Positions 24,397 through 33,545 are shown, counted from the stretch's first letter. The stretch: DNA of 64,000 nucleotides from Burkholderiales bacterium (GCA_020248785.1 JADCGX010000001.1:1-64000), one strand, 5' to 3'. Notes: generated by a model not told the origin, from the letters alone. Made by a program: numbers and translations.

Positions 24397-26781
24397 ATGA
24401 GCAGGTGGCTCCGCTATGGCTTTCTGATCGCCCTGTCGCTGGGCGGCGTGCTGCTGTTTCTGTTGGCCTCGGCCAGCAGCAATACGCAGGCGTTCGAGCG
24501 GCAGTACCCCTTGTTGCTGGCCGTCAACGGATTCATTGCCGCAGCGCTGCTCGTGCTGGTGGTCCTGCTGGTGGCGCGCCTGGTCCGACGGCTGCGGCAA
24601 AAGCGCTTTGGTGCACGGCTCATGACGCGCTTCGCGGTGGCCTTTGCGCTGATGGGCGTGCTGCCGGGGGCACTGATCTACCTGGTCTCGGTGCAGTTTT
24701 TGTCGCGCTCGATCGAGTCTTGGTTCGACGTGCGGGTGGATCGCGCGCTCGAATCGGGTCTCACCCTCGGCCGCGCCGCACTCGAGGCGCAATTGGCGGA
24801 CCTGTCCGCCAAGGCGCGCGCGGTGGCCGTGGAGCTTGCGGACGTGCCAGAGTCTTCGCAGCTATCGGCACTGGATCGGGCACGCGAGCGCGCCGGCGTG
24901 CAAGAGGCGCTGCTCATCACCCAGAGCGGCACACTGGTGGGCGCCAGCAGCGCCAGCGGCCGGATCGATCTCGTGCCCGAGCTACCCAGCACGACGGTGC
25001 TGCGTCAGGCACGCACGCAGCGCAGCGTCGCGCTGATCGAAGGCGACCCGCTGGCCACCGATCCGAGGCTCGGCCTGCGCACCCGCGTGATCGTGCCGGT
25101 TCCGGCGCCCACCGCCGCGCCAGCTTTGCCGGCCACTGCACTGCGCACGCCCTTCGCGCCCGGCGAGCCGCCGCTGCTCACCGGTCAGCGCGGCGAACCA
25201 CGGCTGCTGCAGTTTGTGCAGTTGGTGCCTCCCTCGGTCGCCGCCAACGCGCAATTGCTGCAGGACGGCTATCGCGAGTACCAGGAGCTGTCGCTGTCGC
25301 GCAGCGGGCTGCAGAAGATCTACACCCTGACGCTGACGCTGACGCTACTGCTGGCGATCTTTGCCGCGATTGCCTCGGCGGTCCTGCTGGCAAGCTCGAT
25401 GACGGCTCCGCTGCTGCACGTCGCCGAAGGCACCAAGGCGGTCGCGGAGGGCGACTTCCGCCCCGTGCGCGAGGCGCGCGGCAACGACGAGCTGAACCTG
25501 CTCACGCAGTCGTTCAACGCAATGACGCGCCAGCTGGCCGACGCGCGCGACGCGGTCGAGGCCAAGCAGCGCGAGGTCGAAAATGCCAAGGCTTACCTGG
25601 AGCGCGTGCTGGCCAACCTGTCGGCAGGCGTGATCGTGCTGGACCGCGAGTGGCGGCTGGTCACGGCCAACTTCGGCGCCAGCCGCATCCTCGGGCTGCC
25701 GCTGGCGCCGCGCGTGGGCGAAGCCTTCGCGCAACTCGTGCCCGCCATGGCGCAGGAGGTGGAAGCGGCGTTCGCCGACCAGGCGCTGGCCGCCACGCCC
25801 AAGGACTCGTGGCAGCAGCAGATCGCGGTCGCGCGCGCCAACGCGGCGCCGGGCGCGGAGCCGTTGTCGCTGCTGGCGCGCGGCTCCCGCCTGCCATTGG
25901 ATGACGGCGCGGGCTATGTCGTGGTGTTCGACGACATCACGCAGGTGATCTCGGCGCAGCGCGCGGTGGCCTGGGGCGAGGTGGCGCGGCGTCTGGCGCA
26001 CGAGATCAAGAATCCGCTGACGCCCATCCAGCTTGCCGCCGAGCGCCTGCGGATGAAGCTGCAGCCGGCGCTGCCGCCGCCGCAGGCCGAGGTGCTGGTG
26101 CGTGGCGCATCGACCATCGTCAACCAGGTCGCGGCGATGAAGCGCATGGTCGACGACTTTCGCGAGTACGCAAGAGTGCCGCCGGCGCGCCTGAGCCCGC
26201 TGGATCTGAACGCGCTGATCGAGGAAGTCGCGGGGCTCTACGGCGCCGACAGTGCCGCCATCGACGTCAATCGCGCCACCAGCACCGCAGGTGCGCCGCT
26301 GGAGTTGCGGCTGGCGCCCGGCCTGCCCTCGATCGAGGGCGACTCGACTCAGTTGCGCCAGGTGATCCACAACCTGCTGTCCAATGCGCAGGAAGCCATG
26401 GGGCACATGCCGCCGGAAGCGCGGCCGGCCGACCCGCGCATCGTGGTGCGCACTGAACTGGTCAGCGTGGAAGCCGCCAGCGGCACACCGGCGCGCGCCG
26501 TGCGAATGTCGGTGGAGGATTCGGGGCCGGGATTCGCGACGAATATACTGCGGCGTGCCTTCGAGCCTTACGTCACGACCAAGCCCAGCGGCACCGGGCT
26601 CGGGCTGGCGATGGTGAAGAAGATCGTCGATGAACACGGCGCCCGTATCGAACTCGTGAACCGCAAGTCCGGGAACACCCAAGCCTCGGAGGCCGCCGCC
26701 GGCGCCACCGTGACGATCCTGTTCCGCCGCCTCGCCCAGAGCGAGCAGCCGCCCGATGCCGGCGCCAGCCGCGTCGCCTAA
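24397..26781 (+). CDS. ntrY: NtrY-type transmembrane sensor histidine kinase
   Basis: 794 aa. Two N-terminal helices and one more near residue 85 precede a roughly 210-residue periplasmic region, then a fourth helix (about 307-335) and a HAMP domain. A PAS domain follows (about 400-520: ANLSAGVIVLDREWRLVTANFGASRI), then the HisKA domain with H535 in ARRLAHEIKNPLTPIQLAAER and a HATPase domain (NLLSNAQEAM, VEDSGPGF, GTGLGLAMVKKIV). NtrY acts with NtrX in nitrogen or redox control depending on species; the signal here is unknown. The PAS domain has no visible heme or flavin signature. Confidence 0.92.
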   Translation: MSRWLRYGFLIALSLGGVLLFLLASASSNTQAFERQYPLLLAVNGFIAAALLVLVVLLVARLVRRLRQKRFGARLMTRFAVAFALMGVLPGALIYLVSVQFLSRSIESWFDVRVDRALESGLTLGRAALEAQLADLSAKARAVAVELADVPESSQLSALDRARERAGVQEALLITQSGTLVGASSASGRIDLVPELPSTTVLRQARTQRSVALIEGDPLATDPRLGLRTRVIVPVPAPTAAPALPATALRTPFAPGEPPLLTGQRGEPRLLQFVQLVPPSVAANAQLLQDGYREYQELSLSRSGLQKIYTLTLTLTLLLAIFAAIASAVLLASSMTAPLLHVAEGTKAVAEGDFRPVREARGNDELNLLTQSFNAMTRQLADARDAVEAKQREVENAKAYLERVLANLSAGVIVLDREWRLVTANFGASRILGLPLAPRVGEAFAQLVPAMAQEVEAAFADQALAATPKDSWQQQIAVARANAAPGAEPLSLLARGSRLPLDDGAGYVVVFDDITQVISAQRAVAWGEVARRLAHEIKNPLTPIQLAAERLRMKLQPALPPPQAEVLVRGASTIVNQVAAMKRMVDDFREYARVPPARLSPLDLNALIEEVAGLYGADSAAIDVNRATSTAGAPLELRLAPGLPSIEGDSTQLRQVIHNLLSNAQEAMGHMPPEARPADPRIVVRTELVSVEAASGTPARAVRMSVEDSGPGFATNILRRAFEPYVTTKPSGTGLGLAMVKKIVDEHGARIELVNRKSGNTQASEAAAGATVTILFRRLAQSEQPPDAGASRVA

Positions 26782-26863
26782 TCGCGCCCTCGCTGCGCCG
26801 TGGAGTAGCTTCTTGGCTGTACAGGCTCATCGCTCGTCGGACTTGTTCTCGGGCCGCCCGCGT

Positions 26864-26882
26864 GGCCGCCCAGAGGGCGGCC
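26864..26882 (+). other. GC-rich hairpin in the ntrY-ntrX intergenic region
   Basis: An 8-bp perfect stem (GGCCGCCC with GGGCGGCC) with loop AGA lies midway in the 169-bp gap between ntrY and ntrX; an alternative 9-bp pairing begins at 26851. No T-tract follows on either strand. It may adjust the ratio of kinase to regulator, or protect mRNA. Confidence 0.4.
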
Positions 26883-26950
26883 CGCCGATTGGAGCACTTC
26901 GCGTGCACGTGCGCGCCGCAGGCGCGCTTACATGTGAAGTGAACTAAGCC

Positions 26951-27703
26951 ATGGCGACCATCCTCGTTGTCGACGACGAAGTCGGCATCCGCGAACTGCT
27001 CTCGGAGATCCTGGCCGACGAGGGGCACGCGGTGATCGCCGCCGAGAACGCGGCGGCCGCACGGCGCGCGCGCGCGGCCGAGGCGCCCGACCTCGTCCTG
27101 CTCGACATCTGGATGCCGGACACGGACGGCGTCACGCTGCTCAAGGAGTGGGCCGCGGCCGGCAGCCTGACGATGCCGGTGATCATGATGTCCGGCCACG
27201 CCACCATCGACACCGCGGTGGAAGCCACGCGTTTCGGCGCGCTCGACTTCCTCGAAAAGCCCATTGCGCTGGCGCGCCTGCTGGCGGCCGTGAAGAACGG
27301 CCTGGATCGCGGCCGGCTGATGCGCAATCTGCGCGCGGCCGGCGTGGTGGCGCCGCCGGCGCCAGAGCCCGTGCGGCCTGCTGAGCCAACCATCGGCGGC
27401 GCGGTTGAAGACGGGCAGCTCAAGACCTCTGCCGGCGCGCAACCGACGGCCGGCGTGAGCCTGGACCAGCCATTGCGCGAGGCGCGCGACCAGTTCGAGC
27501 GCGTGTACTTCGAGTACCACCTGGCGAGGGAAAACTTCAGCATGACGCGCGTGGCGGATCGCGCGGGGCTGGAGCGCACGCACTTGTATCGGAAGCTCAA
27601 GCAGCTCGGCGTCGAACTGGCCCGCGGCGGACGTCGTGCGCCGCAAGGGCCGGCCGGCGCCGGCCCGCTCGACGATGCGCCGACCGGCAGCGGCGACCTG
27701 TGA
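26951..27703 (+). CDS. ntrX: NtrX-like response regulator lacking the AAA+ domain
   Basis: 250 aa, against about 450 for classical NtrX. Residues 1-120 are a receiver domain (VVDDE at 6-10, phospho-acceptor D52 in LLDIWMPDTDG, Lys in FLEKPI). A Pro/Ala-rich linker (about 135-175) replaces the sigma54-interacting AAA+ ATPase. Residues about 175-225 form the Fis-type helix-turn-helix (FERVYFEYHLARENFSMTRVAD, GLERTHLYRKLKQLGVEL). The GAFTGA and Walker motifs are absent. The protein cannot remodel sigma54 polymerase and must act as a simple DNA-binding activator or repressor. Betaproteobacterial relatives are often like this. Confidence 0.88.
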   Translation: MATILVVDDEVGIRELLSEILADEGHAVIAAENAAAARRARAAEAPDLVLLDIWMPDTDGVTLLKEWAAAGSLTMPVIMMSGHATIDTAVEATRFGALDFLEKPIALARLLAAVKNGLDRGRLMRNLRAAGVVAPPAPEPVRPAEPTIGGAVEDGQLKTSAGAQPTAGVSLDQPLREARDQFERVYFEYHLARENFSMTRVADRAGLERTHLYRKLKQLGVELARGGRRAPQGPAGAGPLDDAPTGSGDL

Positions 27704-27734
27704 GTTGCCGGCTGCAGTGAGCCACTGACGCCGC

Positions 27735-29153
27735 ATGAAGATCATCATCCTCGGCGCCGGCCGCGTGGGCACTTCGGTTGCCGAGAGCCTCGTGTCCGAG
27801 GCCAATGACATCACCGTGATCGACACCGACGGCGCGCGCGTGGCCGAGCTGCAAGACCGCTACGACCTGCGCGGGCTGGTTGGCAACGCCACGCTGCCGT
27901 CCACCATGAAGGAAGCCGGCGCCGACGATGCCGACATGCTGATCGCGGTCACCAGCACAGACGAGACGAATCTGGTCGCGTGCAAGATCGCCGCGGATCT
28001 GTTCAACGTGCCCACGCGCATCGCGCGCGTGCGCAACACCGAGCTGCAGGAGCACCCCGAGCTCACTGGCGAGCGGGGCTTCCGCGCCACCCACATCATC
28101 TGGCCCGAGCAGAGCGTCACCGACTACCTGCTCAAGCTCGTGGAGTTTCCGGAGGCGCTGCAGGTGCTGGAGTTTGCCGGCGGCGCGGTCAGCATGATCG
28201 CGGTGCGGGCTTTTGCCGGCGGGCCGTTGGTGTCGCACCCCATCCAGGATCTGCGCAAGCACATCCCGAATGTGGACACGCGCATCGTGGCCATCTTTCG
28301 CAACGACCGCAGCATCGTGTGCGAAGGCACGACCATGGTGCAGCCGGGCGACGAGGTGTTCTTCCTCGCGGCCAGCGCGCACATCCGCACCGTGATGGCG
28401 GAGCTGCGCCGGATGGACAAGCCGGTGCGACGCGTGATGCTCGCGGGCGGCGGCAACATCGGCATCCGACTTGCGCGCGCGCTCGAACGCGGCGAAGGGC
28501 AGGACAGCTGGGGCCCGAAGATCAACGTCAAGCTGATCGAGTTCAACAAGAAACGCTGCGAGTACCTGGCGAGCCAGCTTCCCTCGGACGTGCTGGTGCT
28601 GCATGGCGACGCCACCGACGAGGATCTGCTCGGCGACGAGGGGGTGGCCGACTGCGATCTGTTCTGCGCGCTCACCAACGACGACGAGAACAACATCATG
28701 AGCGCGCTGCTGGCCAAGCGGATGGGCGCGCGCCGCACGATCGCGCTCATCAACCGCAAGAGCTACGGCGAGCTGATGCAGGGCGGTCAGATCGACATCG
28801 CGATTTCGCCGTCGCACGCCACGCTGTCGGCACTGCTCAAGCACGTGCGCCGCGGCGACGTGGTGGCCGCGCACAGCCTGCGACGGGGAGCAGCCGAGGC
28901 AATGGAGATCGTCGCCCACGGCGACGCCAGGAGTTCGCGCGTGATCGGCCGCAAGATCGAGGACATCGAGTTGCCGCGTGGCGTGACCCTCGGTGCCATC
29001 GTGCGCGGCAGCGATGATGGTGCGCCGCAGGTTGTGATCGCGCACCACGACACGGTGATCGAACCGGAGGATCACCTGATTCTTTTCGTCGCCAACAAGC
29101 GCCTGATTCCGAGGATCGAAAAGCTCGTCCAGGTCGGTGTTGGATTCTTCTAG
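27735..29153 (+). CDS. trkA: Trk potassium uptake NAD-binding subunit TrkA
   Basis: 472 aa. Two tandem RCK units are visible: the first Rossmann fold begins MKIIILGAGRVGTSVAESL with IDTD binding the NAD ribose, the second begins RRVMLAGGGNIGIRLARALE. Each is followed by a TrkA-C domain (about 140-225 and 380-465). TrkA is the cytoplasmic regulatory subunit gating the TrkH/TrkG potassium channel. In related genomes trkH usually follows; here the next gene is a TRAP transporter, so the membrane partner must be elsewhere. It starts 31 bp after ntrX and may be co-transcribed with it. Confidence 0.93.
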   Translation: MKIIILGAGRVGTSVAESLVSEANDITVIDTDGARVAELQDRYDLRGLVGNATLPSTMKEAGADDADMLIAVTSTDETNLVACKIAADLFNVPTRIARVRNTELQEHPELTGERGFRATHIIWPEQSVTDYLLKLVEFPEALQVLEFAGGAVSMIAVRAFAGGPLVSHPIQDLRKHIPNVDTRIVAIFRNDRSIVCEGTTMVQPGDEVFFLAASAHIRTVMAELRRMDKPVRRVMLAGGGNIGIRLARALERGEGQDSWGPKINVKLIEFNKKRCEYLASQLPSDVLVLHGDATDEDLLGDEGVADCDLFCALTNDDENNIMSALLAKRMGARRTIALINRKSYGELMQGGQIDIAISPSHATLSALLKHVRRGDVVAAHSLRRGAAEAMEIVAHGDARSSRVIGRKIEDIELPRGVTLGAIVRGSDDGAPQVVIAHHDTVIEPEDHLILFVANKRLIPRIEKLVQVGVGFF

Positions 29154-29285
29154 CGCATCGTCGCGATGCGCCCGCGGCATGCGGCGACGCACTCGCGCCA
29201 AGGACGTTGCGTTTGAACATCGCGTCCACACAAAACTGTGAGCGCGAGCCTCAGCAACTGTGGTCAAACAACTGCAAACTAGCCA

Positions 29286-29291
29286 TACAAT
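29286..29291 (+). promoter_or_regulatory. Candidate -10 box upstream of dctP
   Basis: TACAAT in the 240-bp trkA-dctP gap is a five of six match to the -10 consensus; the best upstream partner is a weak TGGTCA (29261-29266) at a 19-bp distance. The AT-richer stretch 29240-29295 stands out from the GC-rich surroundings, supporting a promoter for the TRAP operon. Confidence 0.35.
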
Positions 29292-29393
29292 CGTGGCGCT
29301 GCGGCGTTCAGGCGATCCGGCCGCAACGGCGCTGAGCCTTCAGCGGGACCAAGCACCCCGGGATCGCATCAATAACAGTCCGAGGAGACCAGC

Positions 29394-30587
29394 ATGCAGT
29401 TTCTGAAAGCCCAGGACGTGGCCGCCGCCGGCACCGACGCGTCCTCGTCCGACTCGACACGCACTGCCGATCGTCGCAAGTTCTTCTCGCGTGCCGCCGC
29501 GGCGACAGCGGGTGCTGCGGCGCTTGGCGTGCCGATGGTCTCGCGCGCGCAAACGGTGAGCTTCCGGTTCCAGTCGACCTGGCCCGCGAAGGACATCTTT
29601 CACGAGTACGCCAACGACTTCGCCAAGAAGGTCAACGACATGGCGGGTAACCGCCTGAAGATCGAAGTGCTGCCCTCGGGCGCCGTGGTGCGCGCTTTCG
29701 ACCTTTTGGATGCCGTCGCCAAGGGCACGCTCGATGGCGGCCATGGCGTGGTGGCCTACTGGTACGGCAAGAACTCGGCCGTGGCGCTGTGGGGCTCGGG
29801 CCCGGCGTTTGGCATGAACGCCAACCAGGTGCTCGCGTGGCACTACTACGGCGGCGGCAAGGAGATCCTCGACGAGATCTACCGCTCGCTGAACCTGCAG
29901 GTGCAGTCGTTCCTGTACGGACCGATGCCGACTCAGCCGCTGGGCTGGTTCAAGAAGCCGATCACGCGTCCCGAAGATCTCAAAGGCACCAAGTTCCGCA
30001 CGGTGGGTCTGGCGGTCGACATCTTCACGGACCTTGGCATGGCGGTGAACCCGCTGCCTGGTGGCGAGATCGTGCCGGCGCTGGATCGCGGCCTCATCGA
30101 TGGCGCCGAGTTCAACAACGCCACGTCAGACCGCCTCCTGGGCTTCCCGGACGTGGTGAAGAACTGCATGCTGCAGAGCTTCCACCAGTCGGGCGAGCAG
30201 TTCGAGGTGCTCTTCAACAAACCCAAGTACGACACGCTGCCGCAGGAGCTGAAGTCGGTCATCGACTATGCCGTGCAAGCCGCCAGCGCCGATATGAGCT
30301 GGAAGGCGGAGCATCGCTACAGCCAGGACTACATCGAGCTGCGCACCAAGGATAAGGTCAATTTCTTCAAGACCCCGGACTCGGTGCTGCGTGCCCAATT
30401 GGCATCCTGGGACAACGTGCTGGCCAAGAAGTCCGGCGAAAACGCCTTCTTCAAGCGCGTGCTCGACTCGCAGCGCGCCTTTGCAGAGCGCGTGTGCCGC
30501 TGGAACTTCGACACCAACGTCGACTTCCGCATGGCCTTCAACCACTACTTTGGTCGTCCGGCCGCGGCGCCTGCCAAGAAAGCCTGA
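29394..30587 (+). CDS. TRAP transporter substrate-binding protein (DctP/TakP type)
   Basis: 397 aa with AGGAG at 29383-29387 before the ATG. A Tat-like signal (DRRKFFSRAAAATAGAAALG, about residues 25-46) indicates export in folded form. The mature protein has the TRAP SBP pattern: FRFQSTWPAKDIFHEYANDF, LKIEVLPSGAVVRAFDLLDAV, the GTKFRTVGLAVDIFTDLG strand with the Arg that binds the substrate carboxylate, and PGGEIVPALDRGLIDGAEF. It resembles the 2-oxo-acid (TakP) or mannitol/chloroaromatic-type branch, so a carboxylic acid substrate is likely but unproven. Confidence 0.9.
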   Translation: MQFLKAQDVAAAGTDASSSDSTRTADRRKFFSRAAAATAGAAALGVPMVSRAQTVSFRFQSTWPAKDIFHEYANDFAKKVNDMAGNRLKIEVLPSGAVVRAFDLLDAVAKGTLDGGHGVVAYWYGKNSAVALWGSGPAFGMNANQVLAWHYYGGGKEILDEIYRSLNLQVQSFLYGPMPTQPLGWFKKPITRPEDLKGTKFRTVGLAVDIFTDLGMAVNPLPGGEIVPALDRGLIDGAEFNNATSDRLLGFPDVVKNCMLQSFHQSGEQFEVLFNKPKYDTLPQELKSVIDYAVQAASADMSWKAEHRYSQDYIELRTKDKVNFFKTPDSVLRAQLASWDNVLAKKSGENAFFKRVLDSQRAFAERVCRWNFDTNVDFRMAFNHYFGRPAAAPAKKA

Positions 30588-30618
30588 TTCCCCAGGCCCG
30601 CCATAAGTAGCAGCCCCT

Positions 30619-30651
30619 AGCGCCCCCCGCACTTTGCGGGGGGCGCTTTCA
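30619..30651 (+). terminator. Intra-operon terminator between dctP and dctQ
   Basis: A 13-bp perfect stem (AGCGCCCCCCGCA with its complement, loop CTT) spans 30619-30647 and is followed by TTTC. It sits 32 bp after the dctP stop and 55 bp before dctQ. Partial termination here would give more binding protein than membrane subunits, a known pattern in binding-protein-dependent operons. Confidence 0.75.
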
Positions 30652-30701
30652 TTTGCGGGGTCGTGCGGCTTGCGCACGACAACTCCACAAGGACCTTCAC
30701 C

Positions 30702-31325
30702 ATGCAGCGGCTATTGCTGACGGTCGACAAGATCTCCACCTTCATGGGCCATGTGTTCTCCTGGCTCATCGTCGCCCTCACGGCGCTCATCACCTGGGAG
30801 GTGTACTCCCGGTACGTGATGAACCAACCGCACGCATGGGCACTCGACGCGCAGATCATGCTGTACGGGACGTTGTTCATGATGGCCGGCGCGTACACCT
30901 TGGCAAAGAACGGGCACGTGCGGGGCGACGTGCTGTATGGCTTCTTTCAGCCGCGCACGCAGGCCCTGTTCGATCTCATTCTTTACATCCTGTTCTTCAT
31001 CCCGGGCATCTTCGCGCTCACATATGCCGGCTGGCACTTCGCCAGCGAGTCAGCGGCGATCCGCGAGCAGACCTTCAGCGCCGAGGCGCTGCCCATTTAT
31101 CCGTTCAAGTTCGTCATCCCGCTCGCCGGACTGCTGCTGCTGCTGCAGGGGATCGTCGAAATCGTGCGCTGCGTGCGCTGCCTGAAAGAAGGCGCCTGGC
31201 CCAAGCGCGAGGAAGACGTCGAGGAAGTGGACGTCGAGAAGCTCAAGCAAATGGTGCACGTGAAGGACGAGGATATCCTCGCCGTCGACCGCGTGCTGGT
31301 CGCCCACCCCGAGCAGATGAAATAG
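30702..31325 (+). CDS. TRAP transporter small permease (DctQ)
   Basis: 207 aa from the ATG at 30702 with AAGGA at 30689-30693. Four membrane helices are visible (about 15-35, 50-68, 92-112 and 130-150), including LITWEVYSRYVMNQPHAW, characteristic of DctQ. The C-terminus carries an unusually long acidic and charged extension (about residues 165-207, rich in Glu, Asp, Val and Lys). DctQ pairs with DctM to form the membrane domain of a sodium-coupled tripartite transporter. It ends 16 bp before dctM. Confidence 0.88.
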   Translation: MQRLLLTVDKISTFMGHVFSWLIVALTALITWEVYSRYVMNQPHAWALDAQIMLYGTLFMMAGAYTLAKNGHVRGDVLYGFFQPRTQALFDLILYILFFIPGIFALTYAGWHFASESAAIREQTFSAEALPIYPFKFVIPLAGLLLLLQGIVEIVRCVRCLKEGAWPKREEDVEEVDVEKLKQMVHVKDEDILAVDRVLVAHPEQMK

Positions 31326-31341
31326 CGACGACGGACCAATC

Positions 31342-33462
31342 ATGCAGATCAAGATCCGCAGGGAACTGTGGTTCGGTCTGGGCCTGATGGCCCTGATCAT
31401 CGTGGCCAGCGCATTCGTCCTGCTCAGCGCAGACAACATCACGCGCGGTCATCTTGGCCTGCTCATGCTGGCGATGGTGGTGGTGGCGATCATGCTCGGC
31501 TTTCCCACCGCCTTCACGCTGATGGGCATGGGGATCATCTTCACCTGGCTCGCCTACGACCGCGATATCCAGCGCACGCTCGACCTGATGGTGCAGTCGA
31601 CCTTCAAGGTCATGAGCAACGACGTTCTGATCTCGATTCCGCTGTTCGTGTTCATGGGCTATCTGGTCGAGCGGGCCAATCTCATCGAAAAACTGTTCAA
31701 GTCGCTGCACCTGGCCATGGCGCGCGTGCCCGGCTCGCTCGCGGTGGCCACGCTGGTGACCTGCGCCATTTTCGCCACCGCCACCGGCATCGTCGGTGCC
31801 GTGGTGACATTGATGGGCCTGCTCGCGTTTCCGGCGATGCTCAAGGCCGGCTACAACGTCAAGCTGGGTGCTGGAGCCATCACGGCCGGCGGCTGCCTTG
31901 GCATCTTGATTCCGCCCTCGGTGATGCTGATCGTCTACGGCGCCACCGCTGGCGTGTCGGTGGTGCAACTGTATGCCGGCGCGTTCTTCCCCGGACTGAT
32001 GCTCGCGGGGTTGTATGTGGTCTACGTGATCATCATCGCCAAGATCAAGCCGGAGATGGCGCCGCCGCTGAGCGCCGAGCAGCGCCGGGTCGAGTTGCCG
32101 CCGCTGTCCGCGCGCCTGTCGGGCATGTTTTCCGAGCGCGCGCTACCCGCATTGACGCGCGCGTTCGTCGGTCGCCGCAACCTGGGCGTGTCGACGCGGG
32201 AGGTGGCCAAGCCACTGTTCGTCGCGCTGCTGCCCACGCTGGCCCTTGGCGTGCTGATGTTCGAGACCTACTGGATCGCGACCAAGCCGGCGGAGCCGGT
32301 GGCCCAGATGCAGATGGGTGGCCTGGCCGAGCCGGTCGGCACCGAGCGCAGTTCGAGCGACGTGCGGGAGCCGCCGGCGGCCGGCGGACTGCAGGAACCG
32401 CCCGGCGCAGGCGGAGTGCAGGAACCGCCCGGCGCAGGTGCCGTGCAAGAGCCGCCCGGGGCAGTCCAAGGCGGCGTGGCGGAGCCCAGTGGTGCCGCGC
32501 CAGCGGTGGCTCTAGAACGCGGTGACGCGCCCGCCTGGTTTTGGATCATGTTCGGCGTGGGGGTGGCGCTGCTGGTCGTGTTCTATGCGTTCTTCACGTT
32601 CAAGCGGCTCGAGATTTTCAAGATGCTGCTCGCGTCGTTCTTCCCGCTGGTTGTGCTGATTCTCGCGGTGCTGGGCTCGATCGTCTTCGGCCTGACCACC
32701 CCGACCGAGGCGGCCGCAGTTGGGGCCTTTGGCGGCTATGTGCTGGCGGCGATCTACATGACGCTCAACTATCCGAGCGAGAAGATGCGCAAGATCTTCT
32801 TCTCATGGATCCCGCTCCTGGCGCCCTTGTTCATCGCGCTGTTGTGGTTCCGTTTGCCCGATGTCTTCGGCCCGATGCCCACGTGGTTCGGCACCCTGGC
32901 CATTGTCCTGGTCGGCATCTGGAGCCTGCTGGCGCTCAAGCAGTCGGGCCTGTATGAGACGGTCAAGGAGTCGTCGTTCCTCACCGGCAAGACGAGCGCG
33001 ATGGTGTGCTGGCTGTTCGTCGGCTCGTCCATTTTCTCGGCGGCCTTTGCGCTGCTCGGTGGCCAGGAACTGGTCGAGAAGTGGGTGATGTCGCTGGGGT
33101 TGAGCAAGACCGAGTTCCTGCTGCTGTCGCAGGTGATCATCTTCATTCTCGGCTGGCCGCTGGAGTGGACAGAGATCATCGTGATCTTCATGCCGATTTT
33201 TGTGCCGCTGCTGGACAACTTCGGCGTCGATCCGTTGTTCTTCGGGCTGCTGGTCGCGCTTAACCTGCAAACGGCCTTTCTGAGCCCGCCGGTGGCGATG
33301 GCCGCGTTCTATCTCAAGGGCGTGAGCCCGCCGCACGTCACGCTCAACCAGATCTTCCTGGGCATGCTGCCGTTCATGGGCATCCAGGTCCTGGCGATCT
33401 TCATCCTCTATCAGTTTCCCGCGATCGGAATGTGGTTGCCTTCGGTGCTCTATGGCCGGTAG
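31342..33462 (+). CDS. TRAP transporter large permease (DctM) with enlarged central loop
   Basis: 706 aa, well above the about 430 typical of DctM. The N-terminal half (to about residue 245) has the usual helices and motifs (SIPLFVFMGYLVERANL, GAITAGGCLGILIPPSVMLIVYG). The C-terminal half resumes at about 420 (FGLTTPTEAAAVGAFGG, then LGWPLEWTEIIVIFMPIFVP and LNLQTAFLSPPVAMAAFYLKG). Between them lies a large insert with its own membrane helix near residue 300 and a Pro/Gly-rich segment (about 340-390) built of nine-residue tandem repeats. DctM is the substrate-translocating subunit. The insert is presumably a loop on one face of the membrane. Confidence 0.9.
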   Translation: MQIKIRRELWFGLGLMALIIVASAFVLLSADNITRGHLGLLMLAMVVVAIMLGFPTAFTLMGMGIIFTWLAYDRDIQRTLDLMVQSTFKVMSNDVLISIPLFVFMGYLVERANLIEKLFKSLHLAMARVPGSLAVATLVTCAIFATATGIVGAVVTLMGLLAFPAMLKAGYNVKLGAGAITAGGCLGILIPPSVMLIVYGATAGVSVVQLYAGAFFPGLMLAGLYVVYVIIIAKIKPEMAPPLSAEQRRVELPPLSARLSGMFSERALPALTRAFVGRRNLGVSTREVAKPLFVALLPTLALGVLMFETYWIATKPAEPVAQMQMGGLAEPVGTERSSSDVREPPAAGGLQEPPGAGGVQEPPGAGAVQEPPGAVQGGVAEPSGAAPAVALERGDAPAWFWIMFGVGVALLVVFYAFFTFKRLEIFKMLLASFFPLVVLILAVLGSIVFGLTTPTEAAAVGAFGGYVLAAIYMTLNYPSEKMRKIFFSWIPLLAPLFIALLWFRLPDVFGPMPTWFGTLAIVLVGIWSLLALKQSGLYETVKESSFLTGKTSAMVCWLFVGSSIFSAAFALLGGQELVEKWVMSLGLSKTEFLLLSQVIIFILGWPLEWTEIIVIFMPIFVPLLDNFGVDPLFFGLLVALNLQTAFLSPPVAMAAFYLKGVSPPHVTLNQIFLGMLPFMGIQVLAIFILYQFPAIGMWLPSVLYGR
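32362..32469 (+). repeat. Four tandem 27-bp units inside dctM
   Basis: Consecutive 27-bp units begin at 32362, 32389, 32416 and 32443; each encodes nine residues of the form V/L-x-E-P-P-x-A-G-G. Units two and three are nearly identical; the first and last have diverged. In-frame repeats of this kind expand and contract by slippage without breaking the gene. Confidence 0.85.
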
Positions 33463-33517
33463 CACAACGGGAGCACACGACGGACTCACCGTCGCGGGCC
33501 ACGCGGGATGACGCACT

Positions 33518-33545
33518 CGTTCGCGCAACGGCAGTTGCGCGAACG
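33518..33545 (+). terminator. Hairpin downstream of the TRAP operon
   Basis: A perfect 12-bp stem (CGTTCGCGCAAC with GTTGCGCGAACG) with loop GGCA lies 55 bp after the dctM stop. No T-tract follows. It separates the plus-strand TRAP operon from the convergent terB-like gene, and probably acts as a terminator or 3'-end stabiliser for one or both. Confidence 0.5.
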
